Assembly (NCBI RefSeq): GCF_900120175.1
Contig: NZ_FQLF01000001.1
Coordinates: 720,129-784,128 of the forward strand
DNA from: Oceanicoccus sp. KOV_DT_Chl
GTDB lineage: Bacteria; Pseudomonadota; Gammaproteobacteria; Pseudomonadales; Dasaniaceae
Direction of reading: 5' to 3'
Length of the DNA: 64,000 nt
The notes under the pieces were generated by a model that was not told where the DNA came from, ran no database searches, and saw only the letters and a program-made list of their open reading frames with translations. Positions 20,202 to 29,739 of the stretch are shown here, piece after piece. Positions within the stretch are counted from its first letter, which is position 1. Every line of letters begins with the position of its first letter. Both the position numbers and the translations under genes were made by a program.

Positions 20202-21328
20202 CGTAGTACCAATAGCGGGTAGACTTTCTGATATCCACTAATGGATAAAATCCCCAAAGTGGTCATATTGCTGGCGATCAAGGTAAAGACCTGAATCATC
20301 ATCGCAATAATAAAGTGGCCTGCTGAAATTACTCCAGCGCGGCGTACGATAATGCCGGCTGCTAACGCTGCGGCAAATAATAAGCTCATGCTTGCCAGCC
20401 CAATAAATATCAATGGCAGGTAACCGGTAGTGAGGACGCCAAATGCTATCAATGACGATAGGATCGCCAGGCTGCGAATCCCAAGTAGTAGTCGTGGTGC
20501 ATATTTTTTTAAATTCAGAAAATGAATAGAGAATTGAGCGAACATATTGAAATTGACGATGTACATAAACGCGTAGATCGCCAATTTCTCCCAGTTTGAG
20601 TCGGTGACGAGGTATTGATAGGCATGCCCCTGATCGGCAGCGATCAAGTAGGTTGCGCTGCTAACGTAAAGTACATAATAAAAGTAACTTCGCTGTCGGC
20701 AGGCGAAGAACAGAAATAGATTGTATAGCGTCATCACAATCAGGCAGCCATAGAGCAGCCCGTAAAATAGTTGTCGGTGTTGGTCTCGATCGATAAATAG
20801 CTGTGGCTGCCAAATCGTCGCTTTAAATTGAAATAAGGGTTCACTGTCGATACGCCATATCAATGTGATGCTGCTATGCGGAGTGAGGCTAATCGGGTTG
20901 ATTAAAGTTCGGTGCGGAATGGGGCGATTAGTAAAAGCATCATCCAGGCCAGCGTTGGCGTAGAGGGTTTCAATCTCATTATCCTTAATAAGGTATAGGT
21001 CAGCCACCTTGATTGACGGGTATTCCGTCTGCAGAACCAAATCAATAGTTTGCTCACTATCGTTGCGCAATTGACCCTTAAACCAATAGAGCCCCGGCGC
21101 CATGATCAATGCGCCAGCGCGCTGGGTACCTGCTTGCCAGTTCAGTGATTCGCTATCACTACCTACCAGTTGGCTGAGATCCAGCGTCTGTTGCTGATCA
21201 TGCAAGTAGCTCAGCTGCTCATCCAGAACTAATTTGCCCAGCTCCGGGTTAATAACAATATCCTTCGCAGCACATTCCAGGGCAAGTAGTAACCCAAGTA
21301 GGGTGCATAGATAGTTAAGAGTTCGCAT
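20198..21328 (-). CDS. 7TMR-DISM sensor part of the hybrid kinase (5' portion)
   Basis: A signal peptide (MRTLNYLCTLLGLLLALECA) precedes a periplasmic DISM domain of about 170 residues (GLYWFKGQLRNDSEQTIDLV, LFIDRDQHRQLFYGLLYG). Six membrane helices then follow (GCLIVMTLYNLFLFFACRQR through GHFIIAMMIQVFTLIA). The frame stops abruptly after [14 protein letters not shown], where relatives continue into a seventh helix and LADRI linker; that continuation is found in the adjacent frame. The start at 21328 is chosen for the signal peptide; the frame is open further upstream. The periplasmic domain probably senses a small ligand; which one cannot be told. Confidence 0.8.
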   Translation of the reverse strand: MRTLNYLCTLLGLLLALECAAKDIVINPELGKLVLDEQLSYLHDQQQTLDLSQLVGSDSESLNWQAGTQRAGALIMAPGLYWFKGQLRNDSEQTIDLVLQTEYPSIKVADLYLIKDNEIETLYANAGLDDAFTNRPIPHRTLINPISLTPHSSITLIWRIDSEPLFQFKATIWQPQLFIDRDQHRQLFYGLLYGCLIVMTLYNLFLFFACRQRSYFYYVLYVSSATYLIAADQGHAYQYLVTDSNWEKLAIYAFMYIVNFNMFAQFSIHFLNLKKYAPRLLLGIRSLAILSSLIAFGVLTTGYLPLIFIGLASMSLLFAAALAAGIIVRRAGVISAGHFIIAMMIQVFTLIASNMTTLGILSISGYQKVYPLLVLR

Positions 21329-21575
21329 AGAATTAGCTGCTAAAACCATAGTTATGATGACCGCCGCTTCGCGGCACTGTAACATCAAATATAGGCAGTA
21401 ACTATTTAACTCGCAGTAACACCTGGTCTGCCTTTATTCATTTAGCGTTTACATCAATAAGGTTATCATGGGTGAAAGGCGCAAGGTTTAGCGCTTATAT
21501 CAACCACAGACTCAGTATACAGATAGCTATCGGAGTCTTTCGCCATTTCACCGCAGACAGCATAGGGCAATAAAC

Positions 21576-22211
21576 ATGGTTACTATTTATCACCTTGGGG
21601 TTTCACAATCAGACCGTGTGGTATGGCTGATGGAAGAGCTAAACGCACCCTATACCATTGAGTGGTATGACCGCGGCAGTGATGGTTTGGCCCCGGCTGA
21701 ATATCGCGCGCTGCACCCGGCTGGTACCGCTCCGATTATTAAGGATGGTGATGTGGTGCTGGCAGAGTCGGCGGCCATCGTTGAATATCTGAGTCAGCGT
21801 TATGGTAATGGGCAATTAAGTGTAGCACCGGACCAAGCTAACTATCCCGACTATTTGTACTGGATGCAATTTAGTAATAATGCGCTCACCCTGTTTTTTA
21901 TTCACTTGACGGTAGGTGTTTTCCCCGTCGAGCAGCAAGCAGCCGCTAATGTCGATTTTTTAACCCGCCGTGAGGAAGCTTACTATCAGCATTTGAACCA
22001 GCGTCTTGGAGAGGTCGATTTTTTGGCGGGCGATACATTAACCTGTGCGGATATTTTAGCGGTGTTCAATTTAACTACGTTGCCATTGGCCGGGGCGCGA
22101 AAGGTAGATGACCTGCCCAACGTCGTTGCTTATTTAGAACGTATCCAGCAACGGCCTGCCTATAGTAAAGCAATGTCGATTGCCGGGCCGGGGGCCCAAA
22201 AGCCGCTTTGA
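21576..22211 (+). CDS. Glutathione S-transferase family protein
   Basis: The 211 residues carry an N-terminal thioredoxin-like domain (TIYHLGVSQSDRVVWLMEEL, with LAESAAIVEYLSQRYG as the glutathione gamma-glutamyl binding turn) and an all-helical C-terminal domain (FLAGDTLTCADILAVFNLTT, the N-capping box). The N-terminal SxSDRVVW resembles the beta/theta-like bacterial GSTs with serine catalysis. The substrate is unknown. It stands alone, convergent with the FG-GAP lipoprotein gene. Confidence 0.9.
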   Translation: MVTIYHLGVSQSDRVVWLMEELNAPYTIEWYDRGSDGLAPAEYRALHPAGTAPIIKDGDVVLAESAAIVEYLSQRYGNGQLSVAPDQANYPDYLYWMQFSNNALTLFFIHLTVGVFPVEQQAAANVDFLTRREEAYYQHLNQRLGEVDFLAGDTLTCADILAVFNLTTLPLAGARKVDDLPNVVAYLERIQQRPAYSKAMSIAGPGAQKPL

Positions 22212-22271
22212 TTGGCAGTTTAGCGCATGCTTACTAAGCCTTATCCTGTTTACGCATGGCCTCGTTTTTCC

Positions 22272-23929
22272 TCAAGGTGTTGCGTCTATTACAGCGTCTA
22301 TTACAGGACAGGCATAGATTTGTTCACTGCCACAGGTTACTGGTTGCTTATTGCCTTGAGGTTCAAAGCTGAGGACATGTATTTGCTGTGCTTCGAATAC
22401 CGGCAAGTAAATTTCAGCATAGGCTGAAGAATCATCACTGCTATACCCTATGGTGGGTGAACCAACCGTGGAGATGGTGATACCTGCCGGGTCGCTGAGA
22501 AAACGTTGGCTAGTTCTTTCACCATAATGATCATTGATATCAAATACCACATCTGAATAGTATTCCCAGTTATTGGGATCGTCAGGTTTCTTCGCACGCA
22601 ATACCCAGGCCTTTCCCGCTTCGTCGCCGCCAACCAAAATGCTGGGTTTGGTGCTGCCTTGCATCGATTTCATGGCATGAAACTGATGTGCTGGTCCAGG
22701 TGCTAATCGCCCTGGTGCTGACAAAGGGTAGGTTGATGGCTGTGGGCGAATATTGTCTTTAATAATATGCACCGGCCATGGTTGATAGATATTGCCATCC
22801 CCGGGAAGCTCTAATACATATACCCGCCCTGGAATATTGCTCTGGGTTTTTGCTGTGCAGTTATCGGGTTGATGATTACTGGCGAGTATATCCACACGGC
22901 CATCGTTGTTGACATCGCCCACTTCGATGTCGAAAGGTTGTCCTTGATTGTCACTAATCACCGCCATCCTGGGTAATGTTCCCGTAAGGGCGTTTACCTT
23001 TGACCAGGTACTGCCATCCGGTGCGCCAAACACACTGATTTTTTCTGCGAAGAAATTGGTGGTAATGAGCTCCGGGCTACCATCATTGTCGAGATCAGCC
23101 ATATCGATATGAACATCGGGCCCCTTAAATTGAGCAGCGGGACCACCGTATAAAATGGTTTCTTGCCAAGGTGTTGCAGGATTTAAATCTGGGCCCGGGT
23201 TTTTAAACCAGACTAATTCGCCAAAGGGAGGATGGAAACCTTTACCGACACGAAAACCCGAACGCGCAGTGATAATGTCTTTGTAGCCGTCGTTGTCTAC
23301 ATCGTAATAACGTACTTCGTGATACCAACGGGGACTATTGTTGGGATCCATGGGGCGGGTAAATTTTCCGGTTTGTTGGCTTTGATGAATGACATATTCA
23401 GTTTTAGAGGGGGCATCAAGATTGATTACTGACAGTCGTCCCGCCTCCCGCGCATTTAAAAAACCTTGTGGCAGTATTGCCGCAGTAAATGGAAAAATAC
23501 CTTCTTCAACCAAGCTGGCACCATTGGGCCAAATGGTTTTGCCAAATGCCTTGCTGGCTCGCCCCAGCTGGAGGTCAGTGATGATTTCAATATCTTTGGC
23601 GGGATCAAAGTTTGCAAAGTCTATGCTGTGGATGTCAGCAATGATCCCGACTTTATCACGGTCTCTGTAAATGCCCGTAAACAGTTTGCTAACAGGATCT
23701 TTTTCAACATTGTAGTAACTTGGAATAAACAGCGCGTCCTCACCTCGATAGCGCTCGATAGAAATTTGGGTCGGATTAAAATCCAGTGACAGAATTCCTT
23801 TGGGGTAGGGGCTATGCAGTGCTGGGGAGTATTATGGCTTATCATCGTGTGCTGGCAACCTGCCATCAGCAGTAGTGATATTAAAAGAACAGTTAGGCAC
23901 TGTTGCTGGTACTTGTTTTTCAGGTACAT
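22272..23929 (-). CDS. FG-GAP/VCBS-repeat lipoprotein (frame broken once)
   Basis: The first part starts at 23929 with a lipoprotein signal (LTVLLISLLLMAGCQ, lipobox LMAGC). After about 40 codons the coding sense moves to another frame, which reads YSPALHSPYPKGILSLD and continues open to 22272. Adding one T near 23831 gives a 552-residue protein. The mature part has several DxDxDG calcium-binding loops of FG-GAP/VCBS beta-propeller repeats: DVDNDGYKDIITA, DLDNDGSPELITTNF, DVNNDGRVDILASN. It is probably anchored in the outer membrane and binds a polymer or protein. It is divergent from the Tat-exported UbiD-like gene. Confidence 0.75.
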
Positions 23930-24348
23930 ATCGAGTCGCTCTTAAAGCACAGATTGATGGTTTTTGTACGCAGGATCGGATGGACATATTTAATTGCCCT
24001 GAAAATTATAAGCATTATTCCGTTCTGAAAAAAAGCGATAAAAAATATTTATCCATTAAGAAGTGTAAAGTTGGTAGTTTTAGTTTTCCTATGGTGACTG
24101 TTTGGCATATATCTTTCATCTTAATAAATCTTAATTGCCATTCGTCTTCATCTCGCGATTTAATAGTGTGTTTAACATGAAACACTATTTTTATACGAGG
24201 GTAATTTACCCTTGGGTAGCGTGGCTTGGTTGGCTCAGGGGTAAAAAAATTTCCTGTGTCGATGCGCGCAATGTTACCGATTGGGTTGATTGCTTCAGCG
24301 AAATAAAAAATATTTCCATTGATCAGCAACAGTAATTGTGGGGTGAGT
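23930..24348. other. Divergent intergenic region without a supported gene
   Basis: About 420 AT-rich bases separate the lipoprotein gene from the UbiD-like gene. Short open frames on both strands overlap each other and have no ribosome site or family features. It presumably holds the two divergent promoters; I cannot place them with confidence. Confidence 0.4.
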
Positions 24349-25986
24349 ATGCGTGATGAATTAAGTAAACAGCTTGAAGAGCTGGTGTCCAGGCGACGTT
24401 TTTTGGCTGCAAGCGGTGTTGCCGCAGCCTCAATGAGCTTGGCAGCAATGCCAAACTCAGCCCATGCAATGTCTGGTAAACCCCGGACTACAGGTTCGAA
24501 TAATCAAGCGCCCTTTGAGAGCTTGCGCGACTATTTAGCCGCGATGGAGGATCACGGTTTATTGGTGCGCTTTGATAAAATAGATCAGGATGCTTACGAA
24601 GGTACAGCCATTATGTATTACCTGGCGGATACATTTGGTGCTTATGGTGCGCCGGTAGTGTTATTCGAAAATGTTAAACAGGATGGACGTTGGATTAAAG
24701 GGCCAATCATAGCCAACAATCAAAGTCACTATCATCAGGAAGCGCTGATGTGGGGTTTAGAGATAGACCCTATTGTGCCAGAGAACTCTTATCGCGCCGG
24801 CTTGAAATATATGATGTCCATGCTTGAGGCCAATGGTGGCGATTACCCGCAGATACCGCCAGTACAGGTTGCTCGGGAACAGGCTCCCTGTAAAGAAATT
24901 ACGCTTACAGGCGATGAAATAGATATTACTAATTTTGCTTTTATACAGGGCAACCCCGGTGATGCTGGCCGCTATATAAATACTGCTTCGTGTTTCACCT
25001 ATGACCCAGAATGGCAGCAAAATTTTGGAACCTATCGCTGCCAAATCATCAGTGCTCGAAAAATTATTTTAAATTCTGAACCCAATCAAACGGCAAACAG
25101 AATGATTCTTCGTGCGATTAAACGCGGCGAAACAATGATGCCGGTGGCCTTCGTGTTGGGTCAGGATCCTGTAACCTGGATGGTGAGTGGCTCTCGTGTT
25201 CCTTTGACGTTTAAAAAGCCCATTGATGAGCTGGCTTATGTCGGTGGTATGCGGGGTAAAGCACTAGAGGTTGTTAAATGTGACGATAGCAGTTTGATCG
25301 TGCCAGCTCATTCAGAATTAGTGATAGAAGGGGTTATCGATTTAATCAATACCGAGCCTGAAGGTCCGTATCATGAAACCTATGGCTATCTGGGCGACCG
25401 TAATGAGGCACGTTTTGCCGTCAGGATTAATAAAATTACCCATCGAAAAAATCCTATATTGATGAATAGCTTTACTAGCATTGGCGGAGGTTTTGTTAAG
25501 GCGCCGATGGATGCATACAACGTCAGTTCCTGGCAAAAAAAGTACCCGCAAATAACCGGCATCTTTTATCACGACGATACCAAAGGCGTGTATTTCGTCA
25601 GTATCAAAAAAGACAAACCGGGGTTGGGTAAGGAAATAGCGAATGCCATTAGCAAGCGCTCTTTTATTGCCAAGGTGGTGGTAGTGGTCGATGATGATCT
25701 GGATATTATGAATCAGGCCGAGATGTGGTTGGCACTAGGGTCCCGCTGGCAGCCTGCGGCAGCGAGTGATATTACTGAGTCAGCGAAAGCCTCCTTTTTT
25801 GAGCCTAGCGCTGTTGACGGAAGAACCAGTAAAATTGCCATAGATGCTACGATCCAGTGGCCAGAAGAGGGAGGTCCCAAAGATTTTCCGGCCTTGAACC
25901 GTAACTTATTTGAAGCCAAGGCTCCTGATGCGGTAAAGAAGGCGGTGATTAAATGGGCAGATAAAATCCAGCGCAAACCATTCTAG
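24349..25986 (+). CDS. UbiD-family decarboxylase with a twin-arginine export signal
   Basis: UbiD enzymes use prenylated FMN to (de)carboxylate aromatic or unsaturated acids and normally act in the cytoplasm. The body here is typical: FGTYRCQIISARK, MPVAFVLGQDPVTWMVSGSR, and VPAHSELVIEGVIDLINTEP followed by EGPYHETYGYLGDR, with the conserved acidic active-site segment SELVIEG. Unusually, the first 40 residues form a Tat signal: SRRRFLAASGVAAASMSLAA with an AHA cleavage site. ATG 24349 is preceded by GGGGTGAG. The protein is 545 aa. No ubiX-type prenyltransferase lies in the window. The substrate is unknown; export is predicted, not shown. Confidence 0.88.
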   Translation: MRDELSKQLEELVSRRRFLAASGVAAASMSLAAMPNSAHAMSGKPRTTGSNNQAPFESLRDYLAAMEDHGLLVRFDKIDQDAYEGTAIMYYLADTFGAYGAPVVLFENVKQDGRWIKGPIIANNQSHYHQEALMWGLEIDPIVPENSYRAGLKYMMSMLEANGGDYPQIPPVQVAREQAPCKEITLTGDEIDITNFAFIQGNPGDAGRYINTASCFTYDPEWQQNFGTYRCQIISARKIILNSEPNQTANRMILRAIKRGETMMPVAFVLGQDPVTWMVSGSRVPLTFKKPIDELAYVGGMRGKALEVVKCDDSSLIVPAHSELVIEGVIDLINTEPEGPYHETYGYLGDRNEARFAVRINKITHRKNPILMNSFTSIGGGFVKAPMDAYNVSSWQKKYPQITGIFYHDDTKGVYFVSIKKDKPGLGKEIANAISKRSFIAKVVVVVDDDLDIMNQAEMWLALGSRWQPAAASDITESAKASFFEPSAVDGRTSKIAIDATIQWPEEGGPKDFPALNRNLFEAKAPDAVKKAVIKWADKIQRKPF

Positions 25987-26233
25987 GTTTTTGCTAGCAG
26001 GGATCATGCCCTGATGGTTCTATTTTTCAGCTACTTCATCCAGTTGGGGTTTGGCTAGCTTGTCTTTGCGGCCAAGCCCCTGCTTTGGCTGAGGTTTAAG
26101 CTTCAATCCCACGGTATTAATATAGCGTCTGGCTGTTTATAATCGACGGCTGAATACGATATAGCTCCTGCCTTATCTGGCCATGGAGATATTTATTGTC
26201 GTAATACGTTATAACCACCCCAGGGGAGCCTAA

Positions 26234-26856
26234 ATGAAACAAGCTTTTGCCACCATGTTAGCCATGCAAGATAAGATGAACCAGAAAGTGCATGCCGACT
26301 GGATCGCTCAACAGTTTGAGTGGTATCGGGCAATCTGGATTGAGTGTGGTGAGTTGGTCGAGCATTACGGCTACAAGTGGTGGAAGAAACAAACCCGGAT
26401 ATGGATCAGGTCAAACTGGAAGCTATTGATATATGGCACTTCGGGATGAGTGCCTTGTTTGCCGAAGGCCAAAGTCAGGATGCTATCGCTGAGGCGATGG
26501 AGCAGCAATTAGCGGGATATCAATACAGTGGCATTGAAGTGCGTGAGGCAACTGAAGCACTGGCGCAGCACAGTCTGGCCACCCGCAGTTTTTCAGTGGC
26601 GCTGTTTTGGGATTTGATGAATGCAGTCGGTTTAAGTTTTGAGGATTTGTATCGGCAATATGTCGGTAAAAATGTGCTGAATTTTTTCCGTCAGGATAAT
26701 GGTTATAAGGAGGGTAGTTACGTCAAACAGTGGCAGGGACGTGAAGATAATGAGCATCTTGTCGAAATCCTCTCCGAGTTAGATAGTCAGGCAGCTAATT
26801 TTAGTGAGCAAGTGTATCAGGCGTTGGCGGCCCGCTATCAACAGGCGACTGCGTAA
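26234..26856 (+). CDS. dUTP diphosphatase, all-alpha (dimeric) type, frame broken once
   Basis: Members hydrolyse dUTP to dUMP and belong to the MazG-like all-alpha NTP pyrophosphatases. The first frame gives WIAQQFEWYRAIWIECGELV followed by EHYGYKWWKK. The second continues PDMDQVKLEAIDIWHFGMSA and later NFFRQDNGYKEGSYVKQW. These are the ExxE and ExxD metal-binding pairs and the GYKxG loop of the family. Adding one A to the run at 26387-26389 joins them into 207 residues. A GGGGAG site precedes ATG 26234. The next ORF begins 5 bases after the stop. It is distinct from the trimeric Dut. Confidence 0.82.
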
Positions 26857-26861
26857 TTGTA

Positions 26862-27740
26862 ATGTCTGATACCCCAGCCAATTCACCGCAAAAAATTTCC
26901 ACCAGTGCTTTGGCTAAAGCGCTGGAAGTCAGTTCGCAACAATTATTTTCTACCTTTAAAGATTACGGTTGGATTCGTAAGTTGGAAGAGGGTTGGGCGC
27001 TGACCACCAAGGGTGAATTCGAAGGTGGGGAATATGTTCACAGTAAACGTTATGGTCGTTATATCGTTTGGCCTGACGATGTGTTGTCGCACCCGTTGTT
27101 GCAGGCGCTGGAAGATAATCGGCATATTTCAGCCAGCGCTTTGGGTAAAACCGTTGGTATTAATGCCCGAGAAGTAAACCGTATTTTGGCCGAGCTTGGT
27201 TGGATAAAACACGGTTTACAAGGCTGGGAGTTAACAGAGCTTGGTGATCAGCAAGGCGGTGTGCAACTGGAAAATGAAAACAGCGGTACTTTCTATGTGG
27301 TGTGGCCACAAGCAGTCGAACAACATGCGCTACTGAAAACACAGCTGGCATTTTGCGCAGAAATTTTTTCCCCGGAGTCATCTGGCGATGATTTATTCGC
27401 TGATCAAAGTCAGTATCAATCCCTCGATGGACATCAACATAGCAGTAAAGCCGAGCTGCAAATTTGCCATTGGTTATATATGGCCGGGATCGCACACGCC
27501 TGCCAACGGCGATTGCCAGTCGCTGAAGAACTGATCGCCGATTTTTATTTACCCGCTTATCAGCTTTATATTGAATGCTGGGATGATGGTAAAAGCGCTG
27601 GCTTGGCACAGCGTATGAAACGCAAGGACTGGTATGCTAAATCCGGTGTGGCGGTGATCGATATTGAAAAAGATGATTTGCTGCAACTGGATGAAGTGTT
27701 GACCCGTCAATGCCGAAAGCATGGAGTGCGTGTGTATTAA
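26862..27740 (+). CDS. Duplicated winged-helix-like domain protein with a PD-(D/E)XK-like C-terminus
   Basis: Residues 12-80 and 89-158 are two copies of one unit: ISxSALxKxxx, a GWI turn, GWxLTxxG, then a YxVWP strand. This looks like a DNA-binding helical unit with a small beta wing. The C-terminal 100 residues follow the DUF559/Vsr-like nuclease pattern: E198 in SSKAELQICHWLY, D227 in LIADFYLPAY, E238 in YIECW, a basic helix RMKRKDWYAK, and GVAVIDIEKDD. I know no named function. It lies directly behind dUTPase, probably in the same transcript, so a role in DNA metabolism or damage processing is plausible. Catalytic activity is inferred from the residue pattern. Confidence 0.65.
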   Translation: MSDTPANSPQKISTSALAKALEVSSQQLFSTFKDYGWIRKLEEGWALTTKGEFEGGEYVHSKRYGRYIVWPDDVLSHPLLQALEDNRHISASALGKTVGINAREVNRILAELGWIKHGLQGWELTELGDQQGGVQLENENSGTFYVVWPQAVEQHALLKTQLAFCAEIFSPESSGDDLFADQSQYQSLDGHQHSSKAELQICHWLYMAGIAHACQRRLPVAEELIADFYLPAYQLYIECWDDGKSAGLAQRMKRKDWYAKSGVAVIDIEKDDLLQLDEVLTRQCRKHGVRVY

Positions 27741-27764
27741 TGCTCGATCGTATCTAGGGTTATA

Positions 27765-28130
27765 GTGACAGTGACGAAAAAAATCAGCCTGTTGTTGTTT
27801 TGTTTATTTTTACTGGCCACGCTAGTTTTTTTCTTGCAGCCAAAAACATTTACCTTGGTAGTGAAGAATAACAGTCCACACATGGTTGAAAAAGTTGCAG
27901 TCTTTGGTTCGGCCCTGGAACTGGATGGCTGGTTGGTAAATCTTGAACCGGGTTCCCAGCAGGCCTTATCCATGACAATAGCGAGGCAGGGTGGTTTGAA
28001 GTACGAGGTACATCAAGGCATGACGCGGGTAGATAGTGTTATTAGTCGTGACGTTGCAACACTGACTGCATTTAAGCAACAGCTAGTCATTGAGTCGGAC
28101 AATCGATTTTTACTTAGCCCGCTGCCATAA
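27765..28130 (+). CDS. Small membrane-anchored or secreted protein, unknown function
   Basis: The 121 residues start at GTG 27765 with a single N-terminal hydrophobic helix (ISLLLFCLFLLATLVFFLQP) and continue as a predicted all-beta segment (TFTLVVKNNSPHMVEKVAVF, then GWLVNLEPGSQQALSMTI). No cysteine lipobox is present, so it is probably anchored by the helix and faces the periplasm. It follows the nuclease-like gene by 24 bases and may be co-transcribed. I do not recognise a family. Confidence 0.55.
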   Translation: MTVTKKISLLLFCLFLLATLVFFLQPKTFTLVVKNNSPHMVEKVAVFGSALELDGWLVNLEPGSQQALSMTIARQGGLKYEVHQGMTRVDSVISRDVATLTAFKQQLVIESDNRFLLSPLP

Positions 28131-28159
28131 TCTGCACCGAAGTTATTAGCATCTTCTCT

Positions 28160-28457
28160 TTAGTTTTGACCGATGAGTTTTTCTATTGCTGCCAGCAATT
28201 CAAAATCTTTGTCACTAACGCCACCAGCATCATGGGTAGTCAGATAAATATCCACGGTGCGGTAGACATTGGCCCATTCAGGGTGGTGATTTAGTTTTTC
28301 AGCGATGATTGCAATTTGAGTCATAAAACCGAAGGCATGGACGAAAATCTTCGAACATCAAACGACGATAAAGCTTGTTTTCTTTCAACTCCCATTGCGG
28401 TGTTTGCTGTAGGCGTTGAATAATCGCTTCATCACTGAGTGCGCTGGTCGTGCTCAT
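28160..28457 (-). CDS. phhB: Pterin-4a-carbinolamine dehydratase (frame broken once)
   Basis: PhhB dehydrates 4a-hydroxytetrahydropterin during phenylalanine hydroxylation. The first frame from ATG 28457 reads SDEAIIQRLQQTPQWELKEN and LYRRLMFEDF. The continuation in a second frame reads VHAFGFMTQIAIIAEKLNHH, PEWANVYRTVDIYLTTHDAG and GVSDKDFELLAAIE. The catalytic EKLNHHPEW motif is intact. Removing one base from the AAAA run at 28344-28347 restores a 98-residue protein, the normal length. No phenylalanine hydroxylase gene lies next to it. Confidence 0.82.
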
Positions 28458-28499
28458 ACTGTTTTCCTCGTGGTGGTTGGCTGCGAGTGATTGGGTATT

Positions 28500-29588
28500 T
28501 TATCGTTTTTTTAATAAGACGCCGCTTTCAATATGGTCGGTATAAGGGAATTGGTCAAAGATCGCCATTTTTTCTATGCTGTGGGTGTTATATAAAGTGC
28601 TGAGATTATGGTGCAGGGTATCAGGGTTGCAGGAAATATAAATAATATTATCAAAGCGACTAATGAGTTGCTCTGTCGCAGGGTCTAAGCCGGCACGTGG
28701 TGGGTCCACTAAAACAGTGGAAAATTGATATTCATTCAGGTCAACCTCTTTCAACCGTCGAAATTCGCGGGTGCCATTAAGAGCGGCGGAAAAGTCTTCA
28801 CTCGACATGCGAATAACAGTGACGTTGTCGACCTGATTGATCGTAAAGTTATGGTGCGCCGATTTAACTGACGTCTTTGAAATTTCCGTAGCCAGTACGC
28901 GGTTAAAGTTTTGTGCTAACACCACTGTGAAGTTGCCATTACCACAGTAAAGTTCAACTAAATCGCCACCAAGATTGGCTGAATGTTGTAGCGCCCATTG
29001 CAACATTTTCTGATTCACAGAAGCATTGGGTTGCGTGAAACTGTTTTCCACCTGTTGAAAGTGGTATTGCTTGTTGGCGACAGTGAGTGTTTCGGTTACG
29101 TAATCCTGGTCAAGTACCAGGCGCTGCTTTTTACTGCGTCCAATAATACGGATAGATAATTGTTGTTGCAGTTGTTTGGCCAGTAGCTGCCAGTCTTCAT
29201 TGAGCGGTTTGTGATAAATAAGGCTGACTAAAGCTTCGCCGCTTAATGTGGTTAAAAATTCAACCTGAAACAGTTTGCGTCGTAGTAGCTCGGAGGATTT
29301 AACCGCCGTAATGATCTCTGCCATTAAATGGTTGATTCGGGTTGCACCAATAGGGAATTCATTAATGCGCACCGGTTGTTTCGGTTGCTCGCGATTAAAC
29401 ATAACATAATAAGAGTCATCGTTATCGTGCCAAATTTTAAATTCGGCACGTACCCGAAAATGCAGTGCCGGTGACTCAAACACGTCCAGCGCTGGTGGAT
29501 TAAATTCAGCGAATTGCTGGCTGATACGTTGTGTCTTGCTGGCTAACAGTGCTTGATAGTTTTCAGGTTTGACGTTGCTTAAAGGCAT
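28500..29588 (-). CDS. trmA: tRNA (uracil-5-)-methyltransferase TrmA
   Basis: This enzyme makes m5U54 in the T-loop of tRNAs using SAM. The 362 residues carry the SAM-binding motif LVELYCGNGNFTVVLAQNF, motif IV VLVDPPRAGLDPATEQLI, the catalytic cysteine in IIYISCNPDTLHHNL, and the terminal catalytic glutamate in DHIESGVLLKK. The N-terminal RVRAEFKIWHDNDDSYYVMF region is specific to TrmA, which lacks the TRAM domain of RlmC/RlmD. Its length matches E. coli TrmA (366). Confidence 0.96.
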   Translation of the reverse strand: MPLSNVKPENYQALLASKTQRISQQFAEFNPPALDVFESPALHFRVRAEFKIWHDNDDSYYVMFNREQPKQPVRINEFPIGATRINHLMAEIITAVKSSELLRRKLFQVEFLTTLSGEALVSLIYHKPLNEDWQLLAKQLQQQLSIRIIGRSKKQRLVLDQDYVTETLTVANKQYHFQQVENSFTQPNASVNQKMLQWALQHSANLGGDLVELYCGNGNFTVVLAQNFNRVLATEISKTSVKSAHHNFTINQVDNVTVIRMSSEDFSAALNGTREFRRLKEVDLNEYQFSTVLVDPPRAGLDPATEQLISRFDNIIYISCNPDTLHHNLSTLYNTHSIEKMAIFDQFPYTDHIESGVLLKKR

Positions 29589-29739
29589 AGGCTGGTTGGT
29601 AGAGATGATTGTGGAAGTCGATGGCAGAAGTGGTGCATTATAGTGAATTTATCCCACGCTTGCTTGATGAAATTCCCCTTGTGATTGACTACACTTTGCT
29701 GGCTATAGAATAAATAAACCTGATAAACGGATTGTGTTG

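Noticed and set aside
24015..24329. Minus-strand ORF of 104 codons between the lipoprotein and UbiD-like genes
   Set aside because: No ribosome site, no family features, and it overlaps other equally weak frames on the opposite strand.
25990..26233. Minus-strand peptide ending KQGLGRKDKLAKPQLDEVAEK-like basic tail
   Set aside because: It has no start codon or ribosome site and is interrupted by a stop just upstream; too little to call a gene.
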